A stretch of 64,000 bases of DNA, taken from Magnetospirillum fulvum MGU-K5 (GTDB taxonomy: Bacteria; Pseudomonadota; Alphaproteobacteria; Rhodospirillales; Magnetospirillaceae). The translations under genes were made by a program, and so were the position numbers. The stretch is taken from the NCBI RefSeq assembly GCF_000442515.1, contig NZ_AQPH01000001.1:78435-142434 (forward strand), read 5' to 3'. Shown here one piece after another: positions 30,409 through 38,118 of the stretch; within the stretch, counting starts at the first letter, position 1; every line of letters starts with the position of its first letter. The notes under the pieces are model-generated. The model was not told where the DNA came from and searched no databases. It was given only the letters and a program-made list of their open reading frames with translations.

Positions 30409-32551
30409 GTGGTGACAATTCCGCAGCCAGTCGATCTTCCCCCAATCGGCATGGACTCGAAGGACCGCTTCATAAACCGGGAACTTTCCTGGCTGGCTTT
30501 TAACGCCAGGGTTATTGATGAAGCCCTAAATCGTCGCCATCCCCTGTTGGAACGCTTGCGTTTCCTGTCGATTTCGGCAGGAAATCTGGACGAATTCTAT
30601 ATGGTGCGCGTCGCCGGGCTGAAAGGTCAGGTCGAGGCCGGGATTATCAACCCCAGCCAGGACGGTTTAAGTCCGGCGCAGCAATTGGCCGCGATCAATC
30701 TTGAAGCGGTCAAGCTGCTGGAGGCGCAGAAAGACGGTTGGCACGCGTTAAAAGGCCGAACTGCGCGACGCCGGGTTGGCGGTGATTACCCGCTCCGAAC
30801 TGTCGGACAGCGACATCGACTGGCTGGAACGCCGGTTCATGGACCACATTTTTCCGGTGCTGACGCCGCTGGCGATTGATCCAGCCCATCCGTTTCCATT
30901 TCTGCCCAACGGCGGGTTCGCCTTGGTGCTGCATCTGTGCAAGCTCGATGATGGCGAGGTTCTGCGCGCTCTGTTGCCGCTGCCCAGCCAGATCGAACGC
31001 TTTACCCGCTTGCCCGGCGACACGATCCGCTTTTTGCCGATCGAAGATTTCGTCCTGCTGTTCCTCGATCACATCTTTCCCGGCTTCAGTATGGAATCGC
31101 GGGGCCTGTTCCGGGTTATCCGCGATTCCGAGATGGAGATCGACGAAGAGGCCGAGGATCTGGTCCGGGTGTTCGAATCCGCGCTGAAGCGTCGCCGTCG
31201 CGGCAACGTGATCCGTCTGTCCTTTAATGCCGGAATTCCCGACGATCTGCGCCGTCTTGTCATCGCCGAAATGAATGTCGACGAAGCCGACGTGTTCGAA
31301 ATCGACGGATTGCTGGGGCTGGTCGATACCAGCAAGCTGATCGTCGACGAACGGCCCGATCTTCTGTTCCCGCCCTATAACGCCCGCTTCCCCGAACGGG
31401 TGCGTGATTTCGGCGGCGATTGCTTTGCCGCAATCCGCAAGAAGGACATCGTCGTCCATCATCCGTTTGAAAGCTTTGACGTGGTGGTCCAGTTCATCCG
31501 TCAGGCGGCGCGCGATCCCCAGGTGGTTGCGATCAAGCAGACGCTGTACCGCACCAGCGCCGACAGCCCGATCGTCAAGGCGCTGGTCGAGGCGGCCGAG
31601 GCGGGTAAGTCGGTCACCTGCATGGTCGAGTTGAAGGCCCGCTTCGACGAAGAGGCTAATATCCGCTGGGCTCGCGATCTCGAACGCGCCGGGGCCCAGG
31701 TTGTGTTCGGCTTCATGGAGTTGAAGACCCACGCCAAGATATCGCTGGTGGTGCGACGCGAAGGCCCCAACCTGACCTCCTACGTTCATTTCGGCACCGG
31801 CAATTACCATCCGATCACCGCGAAGGTTTACACCGATCTGTCGTTCTTCACCTGCGATCCGGCGTTGTGCCGCGATGCCGCCCGCAGCTTCAACTTCATG
31901 ACCGGCTATGCCAAGCCCGAGAAGCTGGAAAAACTGGTGATCGCGCCGCTGCATCTGCGCCAGACCCTGCTTGACCTGATTGCGGCCGAGATCGATCATG
32001 CCGCCGCCGGGCGTCCGGCGACGATCTGGGCCAAGATGAATTCCCTGGTCGATCCCCAATTGATCGACGCGCTCTATCGCGCCTCGCAGGCCGGGGTGAA
32101 GATCAATCTGGTGATTCGCGGCATCTGCTGCCTGCGTCCTGGCATTCCCGGCCTGTCCGAGACGATTCGGGTCAAAAGCATCGTCGGTCGCTTCCTCGAA
32201 CATGCCCGCATCGTCTGCTTCGGCAATGGCCACCGGATGCCGTCGCGTCAGGCCAAGGTGTTCATTTCTTCGGCCGACTGGATGCCGCGCAACATGGATT
32301 GGCGGGTCGAGACCTTTGTTCCGATCAGCAATCCGACCGTCCATGCCCAGATTTTGGAACAGATCATGATGGCCAATCTCAAGGATCAGGCCCAATCATG
32401 GATGTTGCAACCCGACGGCGCGTTCGAGCGTGTCCGGGCCGGTCCGGGTGCCTTCAACGCCCATACCTATTTCATGACCTATCCATCGCTGTCCGGACGC
32501 GGCAGCGCGGTCGAACGTGGGCGCAAGCCGAAGTTGCGGATCGGACAATAG
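30409..32551 (+). CDS. ppk: Polyphosphate kinase 1, with a one-base frameshift in this sequence
   Basis: PPK1 makes polyphosphate from ATP. The N-terminal part ([40 protein letters not shown]) is in one frame. The rest, from [20 protein letters not shown] on, is in the +1 frame, with the PLD-like catalytic sites [16 protein letters not shown] and [20 protein letters not shown] intact. The break is at 30754-30755, where TTAAAAGGCCGAACTG has one G too many: removing it restores [12 protein letters not shown]. The start is GTG at 30409 (or 30412) with GGAG upstream. Restored length is about 714 residues, normal for the family. It is followed by ppx. Confidence 0.9.
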
Positions 32552-32561
32552 GGAGAGTGCC

Positions 32562-34046
32562 GTGAAAATCTGGCATCGTGTAGAACCGATCGGCATCATC
32601 GATATCGGTTCGAATTCCATCCGTTTGTGCGTGTACGACATCGCCCACCGGGTGCCCGTGCCGCTGTTCAATGAAAAGGGCGTTTGCGCCCTGGGGCGGG
32701 GGCTGGGCAGTTCTGGCCGCCTCAATCCCGAAGGCGTTCTGGCCGCCCGCGCGGTGGTCGGTCGCTTCGTCGCCCTGTGCCGGGCGATGGAGGTCGAACG
32801 GCTCGACATCCTGGCGACCGCGGCGGTCCGCGATGCCGAGGATGGCGCGGCCTTCGTCGCCGAACTTGAAGAACGCTACGACGTGCGTATCAAGGTGCTG
32901 TCGGGGGGGCAGGAAGCCAAGATGGCCGCGTCGGGCGTGCTGTGCGGCTCGCCCGATGCCGATGGGATCGTCGCTGATCTGGGTGGCGGTTCGCTGGAGC
33001 TGGTGACGGTCCAGAACGGCAAGTCCGGCCGTCACGTGACCATGCCGCTCGGCCTGCTTCGTCTGTCCGAAGCCTCGGGCGAGGATCGGGTCCGCGCCGG
33101 CGAGATTGTCGATAGCAGGCTGTCGGGGATTTCCTGGCTGGAGGAAGGGCAGGGGCGCAACCTCTATGCCGTCGGAGGCGCGTGGCGCGCCTTGGCCCGC
33201 ATTTGCATCGCCCATACCCACCACCCCCTGACCGTGCTCGATAATTTCTCGCTCGATGCGAAGGAGGCGTTGTCGCTGCTCACGCTGGTCTCGACGCAAA
33301 GCCGCAAGTCGCTGGAGAAAATCCCCGGTCTGTCGCGCAAGCGTTTGCCCGGCCTGCCCCTGGCCGCCCTGATCCTGGAACGGGTGGCTCGCGAGGTAAA
33401 GCCATCGCGGCTGGTTTTTTCGATTTACGGGATGCGCGAGGGCCAGTTCTTCCGCCGCCTGCCCGAGCGCCTGCGCGCCGAAGACCCGCTATTGTCGGTG
33501 TGCCGCCGGATGGCATCGAACAATTCCCGTTTCCCCGAACATGGCGACGAAGTGCTGGCCTGGATGGCGCCGCTCTTCCCCAACGAGACCGCCCGTGCCG
33601 CCCGTCTGCGCCACGCCGCGTGCCTCGTCTCCGATATTTTCTGGAACGAACACCCCGATTACCGCGCCGAACAGGCGTTTTTGCGGATCCTGCGGCTGCC
33701 CTTCATGGGGGTTGGGCACGATGACCGCGCCGCGATCGCCTTTACCATCTATTGCCGTTATCAAGGCGCCGAGGATTCCCCCGTCGTTGCCCGGGCGATC
33801 CAGCTTCTTGACGAGGATTCGTTGCGCCGCTGCCGCGCCGTGGGCCAGGCCCTGCGCCTTGCTCATACCCTCTCCGGCGGTGCGCCCAACCTGCTGCGGG
33901 AAACCCGCCTGATTGCCGAACAACGCTATCTCGTGCTTGAAATGCCTGCCGACAATCCCGCCTTCGTCCTCGATCTCGACCGTGCCTTTGACCGTCTTGC
34001 CCGGTCGCTCGGGTGCGAGGCTCTGCTGGCCCGCCGCATATCGTGA
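32562..34046 (+). CDS. ppx: Exopolyphosphatase/GppA-family phosphatase
   Basis: A 494-residue protein. It starts with GTG at 32562 (GGGAGAG upstream), giving MKIWHRVEPIGIIDIGSNSI, the actin-like phosphatase loop of Ppx/GppA. DATAAVRDAEDG-type motifs (ILATAAVRDAEDGAAF) and GIVADLGGGSLELVTV are the second ATPase-fold loops. The C-terminal region is helical and HD-like (LRHAACLVSDIFWNEHPDYR). It degrades polyphosphate or pppGpp. It lies ten bases after ppk, which makes its substrate. Confidence 0.93.
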   Translation: MKIWHRVEPIGIIDIGSNSIRLCVYDIAHRVPVPLFNEKGVCALGRGLGSSGRLNPEGVLAARAVVGRFVALCRAMEVERLDILATAAVRDAEDGAAFVAELEERYDVRIKVLSGGQEAKMAASGVLCGSPDADGIVADLGGGSLELVTVQNGKSGRHVTMPLGLLRLSEASGEDRVRAGEIVDSRLSGISWLEEGQGRNLYAVGGAWRALARICIAHTHHPLTVLDNFSLDAKEALSLLTLVSTQSRKSLEKIPGLSRKRLPGLPLAALILERVAREVKPSRLVFSIYGMREGQFFRRLPERLRAEDPLLSVCRRMASNNSRFPEHGDEVLAWMAPLFPNETARAARLRHAACLVSDIFWNEHPDYRAEQAFLRILRLPFMGVGHDDRAAIAFTIYCRYQGAEDSPVVARAIQLLDEDSLRRCRAVGQALRLAHTLSGGAPNLLRETRLIAEQRYLVLEMPADNPAFVLDLDRAFDRLARSLGCEALLARRIS

Positions 34047-34495
34047 CCGCGATCTTCATTGATGGCGATGCCTGCCCGGTCAAAGCCGAAGTCTTTCGGG
34101 TTGCCGAGCGCTATAGCTTGCCCGTCACCGTCGTCGGCAATTCCTGGCTGCGCCTGCCCGATCACCCGCTGTTCAAGATGATCGTCGTCCCCGAAGGCCC
34201 TGACGTCGCCGATAAGCGGATCGTCGAGTTGATCGAACGCGGCGATATCTGCATTACCAACGATATTCCCCTGGCGGCGCACTGCCTGGAAAAGGCCGCC
34301 CTTGTCCTTCGTCCCGACGGCCGGGCTTTAACCGAGGCCTCGATCGGCGACGTGCTGGCGACCCGCGATCTGATGACGTCTCTGCGTGAAACCGGGGCGA
34401 TAACCGGCGGCCCCGCACCGTTTGGCCCCCGCGACCGCTCCCGTTTCCTGTCGGCCCTCGATACGATGGTTCATGCCGCCCGGCGGGTGAGGTAG
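34043..34495 (+). CDS. YaiI/YqxD (DUF188) family protein
   Basis: A 150-residue protein starting with GTG at 34043, overlapping the ppx stop (GTGA). It has the family's IFIDGDACPVKAEVFRVAER start (Asp residues in a nuclease-like PIN fold) and GDICITNDIPLAAHCLEKAA, then ALTEASIGDVLATRDLMTSL. The family is widely conserved but its biochemical role is not established. Coupling to ppx makes it part of the polyphosphate operon. Confidence 0.9.
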   Translation: MTAIFIDGDACPVKAEVFRVAERYSLPVTVVGNSWLRLPDHPLFKMIVVPEGPDVADKRIVELIERGDICITNDIPLAAHCLEKAALVLRPDGRALTEASIGDVLATRDLMTSLRETGAITGGPAPFGPRDRSRFLSALDTMVHAARRVR

Positions 34496-34514
34496 GACTC
34501 GCACGGCGGAGGAG

Positions 34515-34553
34515 TCGGGCGTCTGCCCGAACCCGATCGAGGGCAGGCCCTCG
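34515..34553. repeat. Second double-hairpin intergenic repeat
   Basis: TCGGGC-GTCT-GCCCGA (34515-34530) and CGAGGGC-AG-GCCCTCG (34538-34553) form two adjacent perfect hairpins joined by ACCCGAT. The organisation (GGGC..GCCC, CCCG linker, AGGGC..GCCCT) parallels the unit at 21515-21553. It closes the polyphosphate operon. Confidence 0.6.
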
Positions 34554-34571
34554 AACTCCCTATTTTCTATG

Positions 34572-34664
34572 AATTATGTGGCAAAATAATTTGCTGCATA
34601 ATTATATCTTTCCACATAATTAAACCTCAAAGGTTAATATTTTTTCGATTTTCTGTTGTATAAT
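34572..34664 (+). promoter_or_regulatory. Nested inverted repeats and -10 region upstream of the orphan RSH gene
   Basis: AATTATGTGG (34572-34581) pairs with CCACATAATT (34612-34621). Inside it TTATG-TG-GCAAA and TTTGC-TG-CATAA form a second inverted repeat (34574-34601). A TATAAT hexamer lies at 34659-34664 and GAGG at 34680-34683, seven bases before the ATG. The repeated CATAATT unit suggests an operator for a repressor, possibly autoregulation, or a competing-hairpin leader. The downstream gene is strongly AT-rich like this region. Confidence 0.5.
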
Positions 34665-34690
34665 TCAATTTATAGTTATGAGGTTTTGCG

Positions 34691-35950
34691 ATGATACCAA
34701 AATCTAAAATTGATAAGGCCGGTCAGGTACTCAGTGATAGAGATCGGGTCTACGATGAGTTGTCTTTGGAACTTGGGTACGTGTTTGATGAATATAGAAA
34801 GATGCATCTTGAGCCTCTTACAAAGATAACTCTTGAAATACAAAGCTGGCTACAGTCGTATGATAGGAAATATTATATTGCTCAGAGGCTAAAAAGGAAG
34901 CCGCAGATATTAAGAAAATTAAGGAGGCTGAGTGTTCGTCTTAGTCAGCTTCAAGATATTGGTGGCTGTAGAATAATAGTTGATAAAAATTCAGATGTTG
35001 ATGACTTGATACGCTACATAAGGGTAAAATTTTCAGAAATTGGCTATGCGCGGGTTGTTCGGGAGACGGATTACAGGGAGCTTGGTCGAGATGATACAGG
35101 GTATCGGGCGTACCATATGCTTTTGGATGTTTCCGGCGTAAAAATTGAGCTCCAACTACGGAGCCAAATACAGCATTATTGGTCGGAAAGTATTGAAAGA
35201 ACTTCTGTTATATATGGAAAGCGGTTAAAAGAAAAGGAAGGGGATGACTGCGTTATTGAATATTTTAAGCATTTCTCTAATGCCTTGTTTGCAATAGAGT
35301 CGAGGCATGAATTGCCTCGAGATGTCGAGATATCTCTTCAAGAGAAGCGTATCCGTGCGGAAGATGTGATATCACGTGAGGCGAACTCTGTAAATATTGG
35401 TGGGCATGTTAACTCAGATATTGTGAGAACTATGTCTGAGTGTGAGGGTGTTGGTGGGCAATTAAATAATTGGATTCTTGTGTTTGACTGGAATGATGGA
35501 AATTTTGTTCTTTGGGATGTCGTCGGAATAAATACAGATGATGTCGTATCTTCTTATATTCGATATGAATCTGATTTCTTAGAAGAGGATAATTATGAGG
35601 TTGTCCTTATAGGATCTTCTGACATATCAACAGTACCTCATACGCATAGTCATTATTTTGGTATTGAGCATCACAATGCAGCTTTAGAGGGCATGGAGGA
35701 CTCTATTATTGGAATTGCAATGCGAAGTGAGCTTGATATTGGCGCAAGGCGAATTCTTAGAACAATGAAAACTAGAAAATTTTGGGGTAGCAACACAATT
35801 AAAATTTCAACACTAAAAAATCATCTTTGTAGAAATGTTGCTACGTTTGACGCCTCTCTTATTCTTCTCCAAAAGAAGGGATTTGTTGTTGGTTCCGGTC
35901 CAGTTTCATTGGATATAAAGATGAGTAATGAAATTAATACATTTGTTTAA
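34691..35950 (+). CDS. Orphan RelA/SpoT synthetase-domain protein with a unique C-terminal region
   Basis: A 419-residue protein, AT-rich throughout in a GC-rich chromosome, so probably acquired. Residues about 30-170 carry a full-looking (p)ppGpp-synthetase (RelA/SpoT) domain: QRLKRKPQILRKL (65-77), QDIGGCRIIVD (88-98), TDYRELGRDDTGYRAYHMLL (126-145, the GYRxYH loop) and KIELQLRSQIQHYW (151-164, with the catalytic Glu). It has no HD hydrolase and no TGS/ACT domain. Residues 170-419 match nothing I recognise. Small synthetases of this type act as toxins (toxSAS) or as fused toxin-antitoxins such as CapRel. There is no partner gene beside it, so a self-contained system is possible. The start has GAGG seven bases upstream. 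Confidence 0.85.
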   Translation: MIPKSKIDKAGQVLSDRDRVYDELSLELGYVFDEYRKMHLEPLTKITLEIQSWLQSYDRKYYIAQRLKRKPQILRKLRRLSVRLSQLQDIGGCRIIVDKNSDVDDLIRYIRVKFSEIGYARVVRETDYRELGRDDTGYRAYHMLLDVSGVKIELQLRSQIQHYWSESIERTSVIYGKRLKEKEGDDCVIEYFKHFSNALFAIESRHELPRDVEISLQEKRIRAEDVISREANSVNIGGHVNSDIVRTMSECEGVGGQLNNWILVFDWNDGNFVLWDVVGINTDDVVSSYIRYESDFLEEDNYEVVLIGSSDISTVPHTHSHYFGIEHHNAALEGMEDSIIGIAMRSELDIGARRILRTMKTRKFWGSNTIKISTLKNHLCRNVATFDASLILLQKKGFVVGSGPVSLDIKMSNEINTFV

Positions 35951-35964
35951 TTTTACATGTGGTT

Positions 35965-35996
35965 CGGGGGCCGGAGGCAAAAGCCACCGACCCCCG
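35965..35996. terminator. Terminator hairpin between the RSH gene and convergent membrane gene
   Basis: CGGGGGccGGaGGC-AAAA-GCCaCCGaCCCCCG forms an imperfect 14-base stem, followed by TTTAT on the plus strand. It ends the RSH transcript at the border back to GC-rich DNA. Confidence 0.7.
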
Positions 35997-36017
35997 TTTA
36001 TCGCTGCCTTGAACGAG

Positions 36018-36206
36018 CTATTCGGACTTGCAGGTCTTGATCCCAAACGGGAGATAGGCCGGGCAGCGGCGGACCAGAGCGGTCGCGATCGGGAGAACGC
36101 CGATCCAGCCCCACAGACCGATCGTCCCGGTCAGGGTGAGGCCGATCAGAACGGCACCGATGCACAAACGGAGAATACGGTCGATATCGCCAATGTTCTT
36201 ATCCAT
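36018..36206 (-). CDS. Small YgaP-like (DUF2892) inner-membrane protein
   Basis: A 62-residue protein with the DUF2892 layout: a short charged N-terminus (MDKNIGDIDRILRLCIGAVL) and two membrane spans separated by a glycine-rich turn (IGLWGWIGVLPIATALV), ending CPAYLPFGIKTC. The C-x-P-F-G-I-K-x-C end is typical. The family is found fused to or beside rhodanese sulfurtransferases; no such domain is seen here. Function unknown. Confidence 0.85.
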   Translation of the reverse strand: MDKNIGDIDRILRLCIGAVLIGLTLTGTIGLWGWIGVLPIATALVRRCPAYLPFGIKTCKSE

Positions 36207-36236
36207 GTCGATCCTCTTGGGTTTGACGGGATGGAT

Positions 36237-36596
36237 TTACGCGGCCGCCGACTTGGTGGCGGCAAACTGGTCATAGGCTTCGAGGGCAAGGGCGCCATAC
36301 ATCAGCGACGGTCCGCCGCCCATGTAGAGAGCCATCGCGATCACTTCCATTACTTCTTCGCGGGTTCCGCCCAACTCGACGACGGCGCGGGCATGGAAAG
36401 CCAGACAGCCGTCGCAGCGGGCGGCGATGCCGAGGGCGAGGGCGATCAGTTCCTTGGTCTTGCTATCAAGAACACCATTCGCCGTGGCGCCCTTCGCCAA
36501 AGCGGAAAACCCCTTCATCGCGTCGGGAGCGCCTTGATGCACCTGTCCCACCAGCTTGCTCAGACCACTGGCGATTTCACTCCAATCCTTGGACAT
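36237..36596 (-). CDS. AhpD-like carboxymuconolactone decarboxylase family protein
   Basis: A 119-residue helical protein with the peroxidase-type motif ARCDGCLAFHARAV (C-x-x-C-x3-H, residues about 62-75), the redox pair of AhpD-like proteins. The ATG at 36596 (MSKDW) is chosen over the upstream ATG at 36608. Such proteins reduce peroxides or act as alkylhydroperoxidase-like adaptors. It lies 30 bases upstream of the small DUF2892 membrane gene, likely the same operon. Confidence 0.85.
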   Translation of the reverse strand: MSKDWSEIASGLSKLVGQVHQGAPDAMKGFSALAKGATANGVLDSKTKELIALALGIAARCDGCLAFHARAVVELGGTREEVMEVIAMALYMGGGPSLMYGALALEAYDQFAATKSAAA

Positions 36597-36727
36597 CGAT
36601 AACCTCATGCGGTGTCGCTAAATTAGAATTTAATAATATATTGGAGATGACAACGCCGCAACCCTCCTTTTCTCCTATTCAGAGGGAAAATGGGTGGCGT
36701 GTCGATTGCGGAGAATACGAGGACGGT

Positions 36728-36765
36728 CGCTCAAAGGGTCGGGCGGCAGCCCGACCCTTTGAGCG
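36728..36765. terminator. 17-bp perfect hairpin downstream of the binding-protein gene
   Basis: Arms 36728-36744 and 36749-36765 are perfectly complementary over 17 bases with loop GGCA. It lies just past the stop of the minus-strand ABC binding-protein gene (ends 36773). No T-run follows, so it may act as a 3' stabiliser or a rho-assisted end rather than a standard terminator. Confidence 0.7.
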
Positions 36766-36772
36766 GAAAACG

Positions 36773-38113
36773 CTAATCCGAGACGTCGGAATCAAGCGGC
36801 GGCGGGGCGAGCAGGACCGGCGGCGGGGGCGGCGGAACCACCGGAGCGGCCGGGGCAGGCGTGGCGGGGGCCGGTTTCGAGGCGCGGGGCGCGACCGATT
36901 CTTCGGACCAGCGCATCGGGCATTCGTTGATATGACGGTTATGCCAGTCGCGCAGGGCGATGCCGTGCATTTCCAAGGTCAGTCGCCCCTTGGCGTCGCG
37001 GTTGACCCGGCGCTGATACAGGGTCAGCGACGGTACTTGGTTGGCGTCGAACCGAAACGTGCCGCGCACCGAGGCGAAATCGGCCCGGCGCAGCGCATTG
37101 CGAACGGCGTCACGGTCGCCGGTGCGTCCGTTGGTGGCCCGCATCGCCGAATCGAGCAACAGGGCGGCATCATAGCCCTGGGCGACCCAAGCGGTGACCG
37201 GGCGGGCATATTCGGCTTCGAAATCGGCGATCAGACGGCGGTTGACGGCCAGGTCGAGATCCGGACTCCACGAGGATACCGTCAGGATGTCGAGGGCGGA
37301 CTCATCCATCGCCGCCAGCAACGGGCGTTCGAACCCGTTCGCTGGGCCGATCAGCGGAATTTCCGCCTTCAGTCCGGTGGCGGCATAATCGCGGACGAAG
37401 GCCAGTCCCATCCCGCCGGTGAGAAGGGAATAGACCGCATCCGGACCAAGGCGGCGCACCGCGTCAAGCTCGGCGGCAAAGGTGGCGGCCCCATGGCGGG
37501 GGCGCAAAACGGTGACGATTTCACCGTTCCAGGTTCGCCGTAGCGCGGCCAAGGCCATGTCGGTCTGCGGGGTATCAGGCCCGATCACCACCAGCCGATG
37601 GACCTTGTCGGTGGTGAGGACCGCACCCACCGCTTCTTGGAGGGCTTCGGGCGGGGTGGACAGGTCGAACAGGCTGGGGCTGCATCCGGGCCCGGCCAGA
37701 TCGATCGGGATCGCGTCGAGATTGAGGATGAACACCCGCGATTCAAGCAGCGTCTTGATGATCGCCGCCATCGAAGCCTGCGACACCGCCGTCATCACGA
37801 AATCAACCTTTTCGTGTTCCAGCAGGCGCTGGGTGACCTGGAGAGCGGTATCGGGCGAGCCGTGATCGTCGACCGCGACGACTTTTACTTCCTGATTGGC
37901 GAAGCGGCCGCCCAGTTGACGGACGGCGGTGATGACGCCGTCCAGTTCATCCTGACCGGCCAGCGCGCCGGGGCCGCTTAAGGTCGCGATCACCCCGATC
38001 ACGATGGTCGGATTGCCCGCAGCACTAGTCGGATTGGGCAGCGCCGCCGCCATCTTGGGGGGAAGCAGCGCCGCCGCCAGCAGCAGCGCGAACGAGACGG
38101 CGCGGCGACCCAT
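36773..38113 (-). CDS. ABC-type branched-chain-amino-acid-like binding protein
   Basis: A 446-residue protein with a signal peptide (RRAVSFALLLAAALLPPKMA, cleavage near AAA) and the type I periplasmic binding fold: TIVIGVIATLSGPGALAGQD (N-terminus), VDDHGSPDTALQVTQRLLEH and FVRDYAATGLKAEIPLIGPA. The last about 45 residues are an unusual Ala/Pro/Val-rich tail (PAPATPAPAAPVVPPPPPPV). No permease or ATPase gene lies next to it, so it is an orphan, which suggests a sensory or shared-transporter role. It ends at a strong hairpin. Confidence 0.88.
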   Translation of the reverse strand: MGRRAVSFALLLAAALLPPKMAAALPNPTSAAGNPTIVIGVIATLSGPGALAGQDELDGVITAVRQLGGRFANQEVKVVAVDDHGSPDTALQVTQRLLEHEKVDFVMTAVSQASMAAIIKTLLESRVFILNLDAIPIDLAGPGCSPSLFDLSTPPEALQEAVGAVLTTDKVHRLVVIGPDTPQTDMALAALRRTWNGEIVTVLRPRHGAATFAAELDAVRRLGPDAVYSLLTGGMGLAFVRDYAATGLKAEIPLIGPANGFERPLLAAMDESALDILTVSSWSPDLDLAVNRRLIADFEAEYARPVTAWVAQGYDAALLLDSAMRATNGRTGDRDAVRNALRRADFASVRGTFRFDANQVPSLTLYQRRVNRDAKGRLTLEMHGIALRDWHNRHINECPMRWSEESVAPRASKPAPATPAPAAPVVPPPPPPVLLAPPPLDSDVSD

Positions 38114-38118
38114 CGCTG

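Noticed and set aside
30710..32395. 561-codon minus-strand ORF
   Set aside because: Antisense shadow of ppk1, whose catalytic motifs are on the plus strand.
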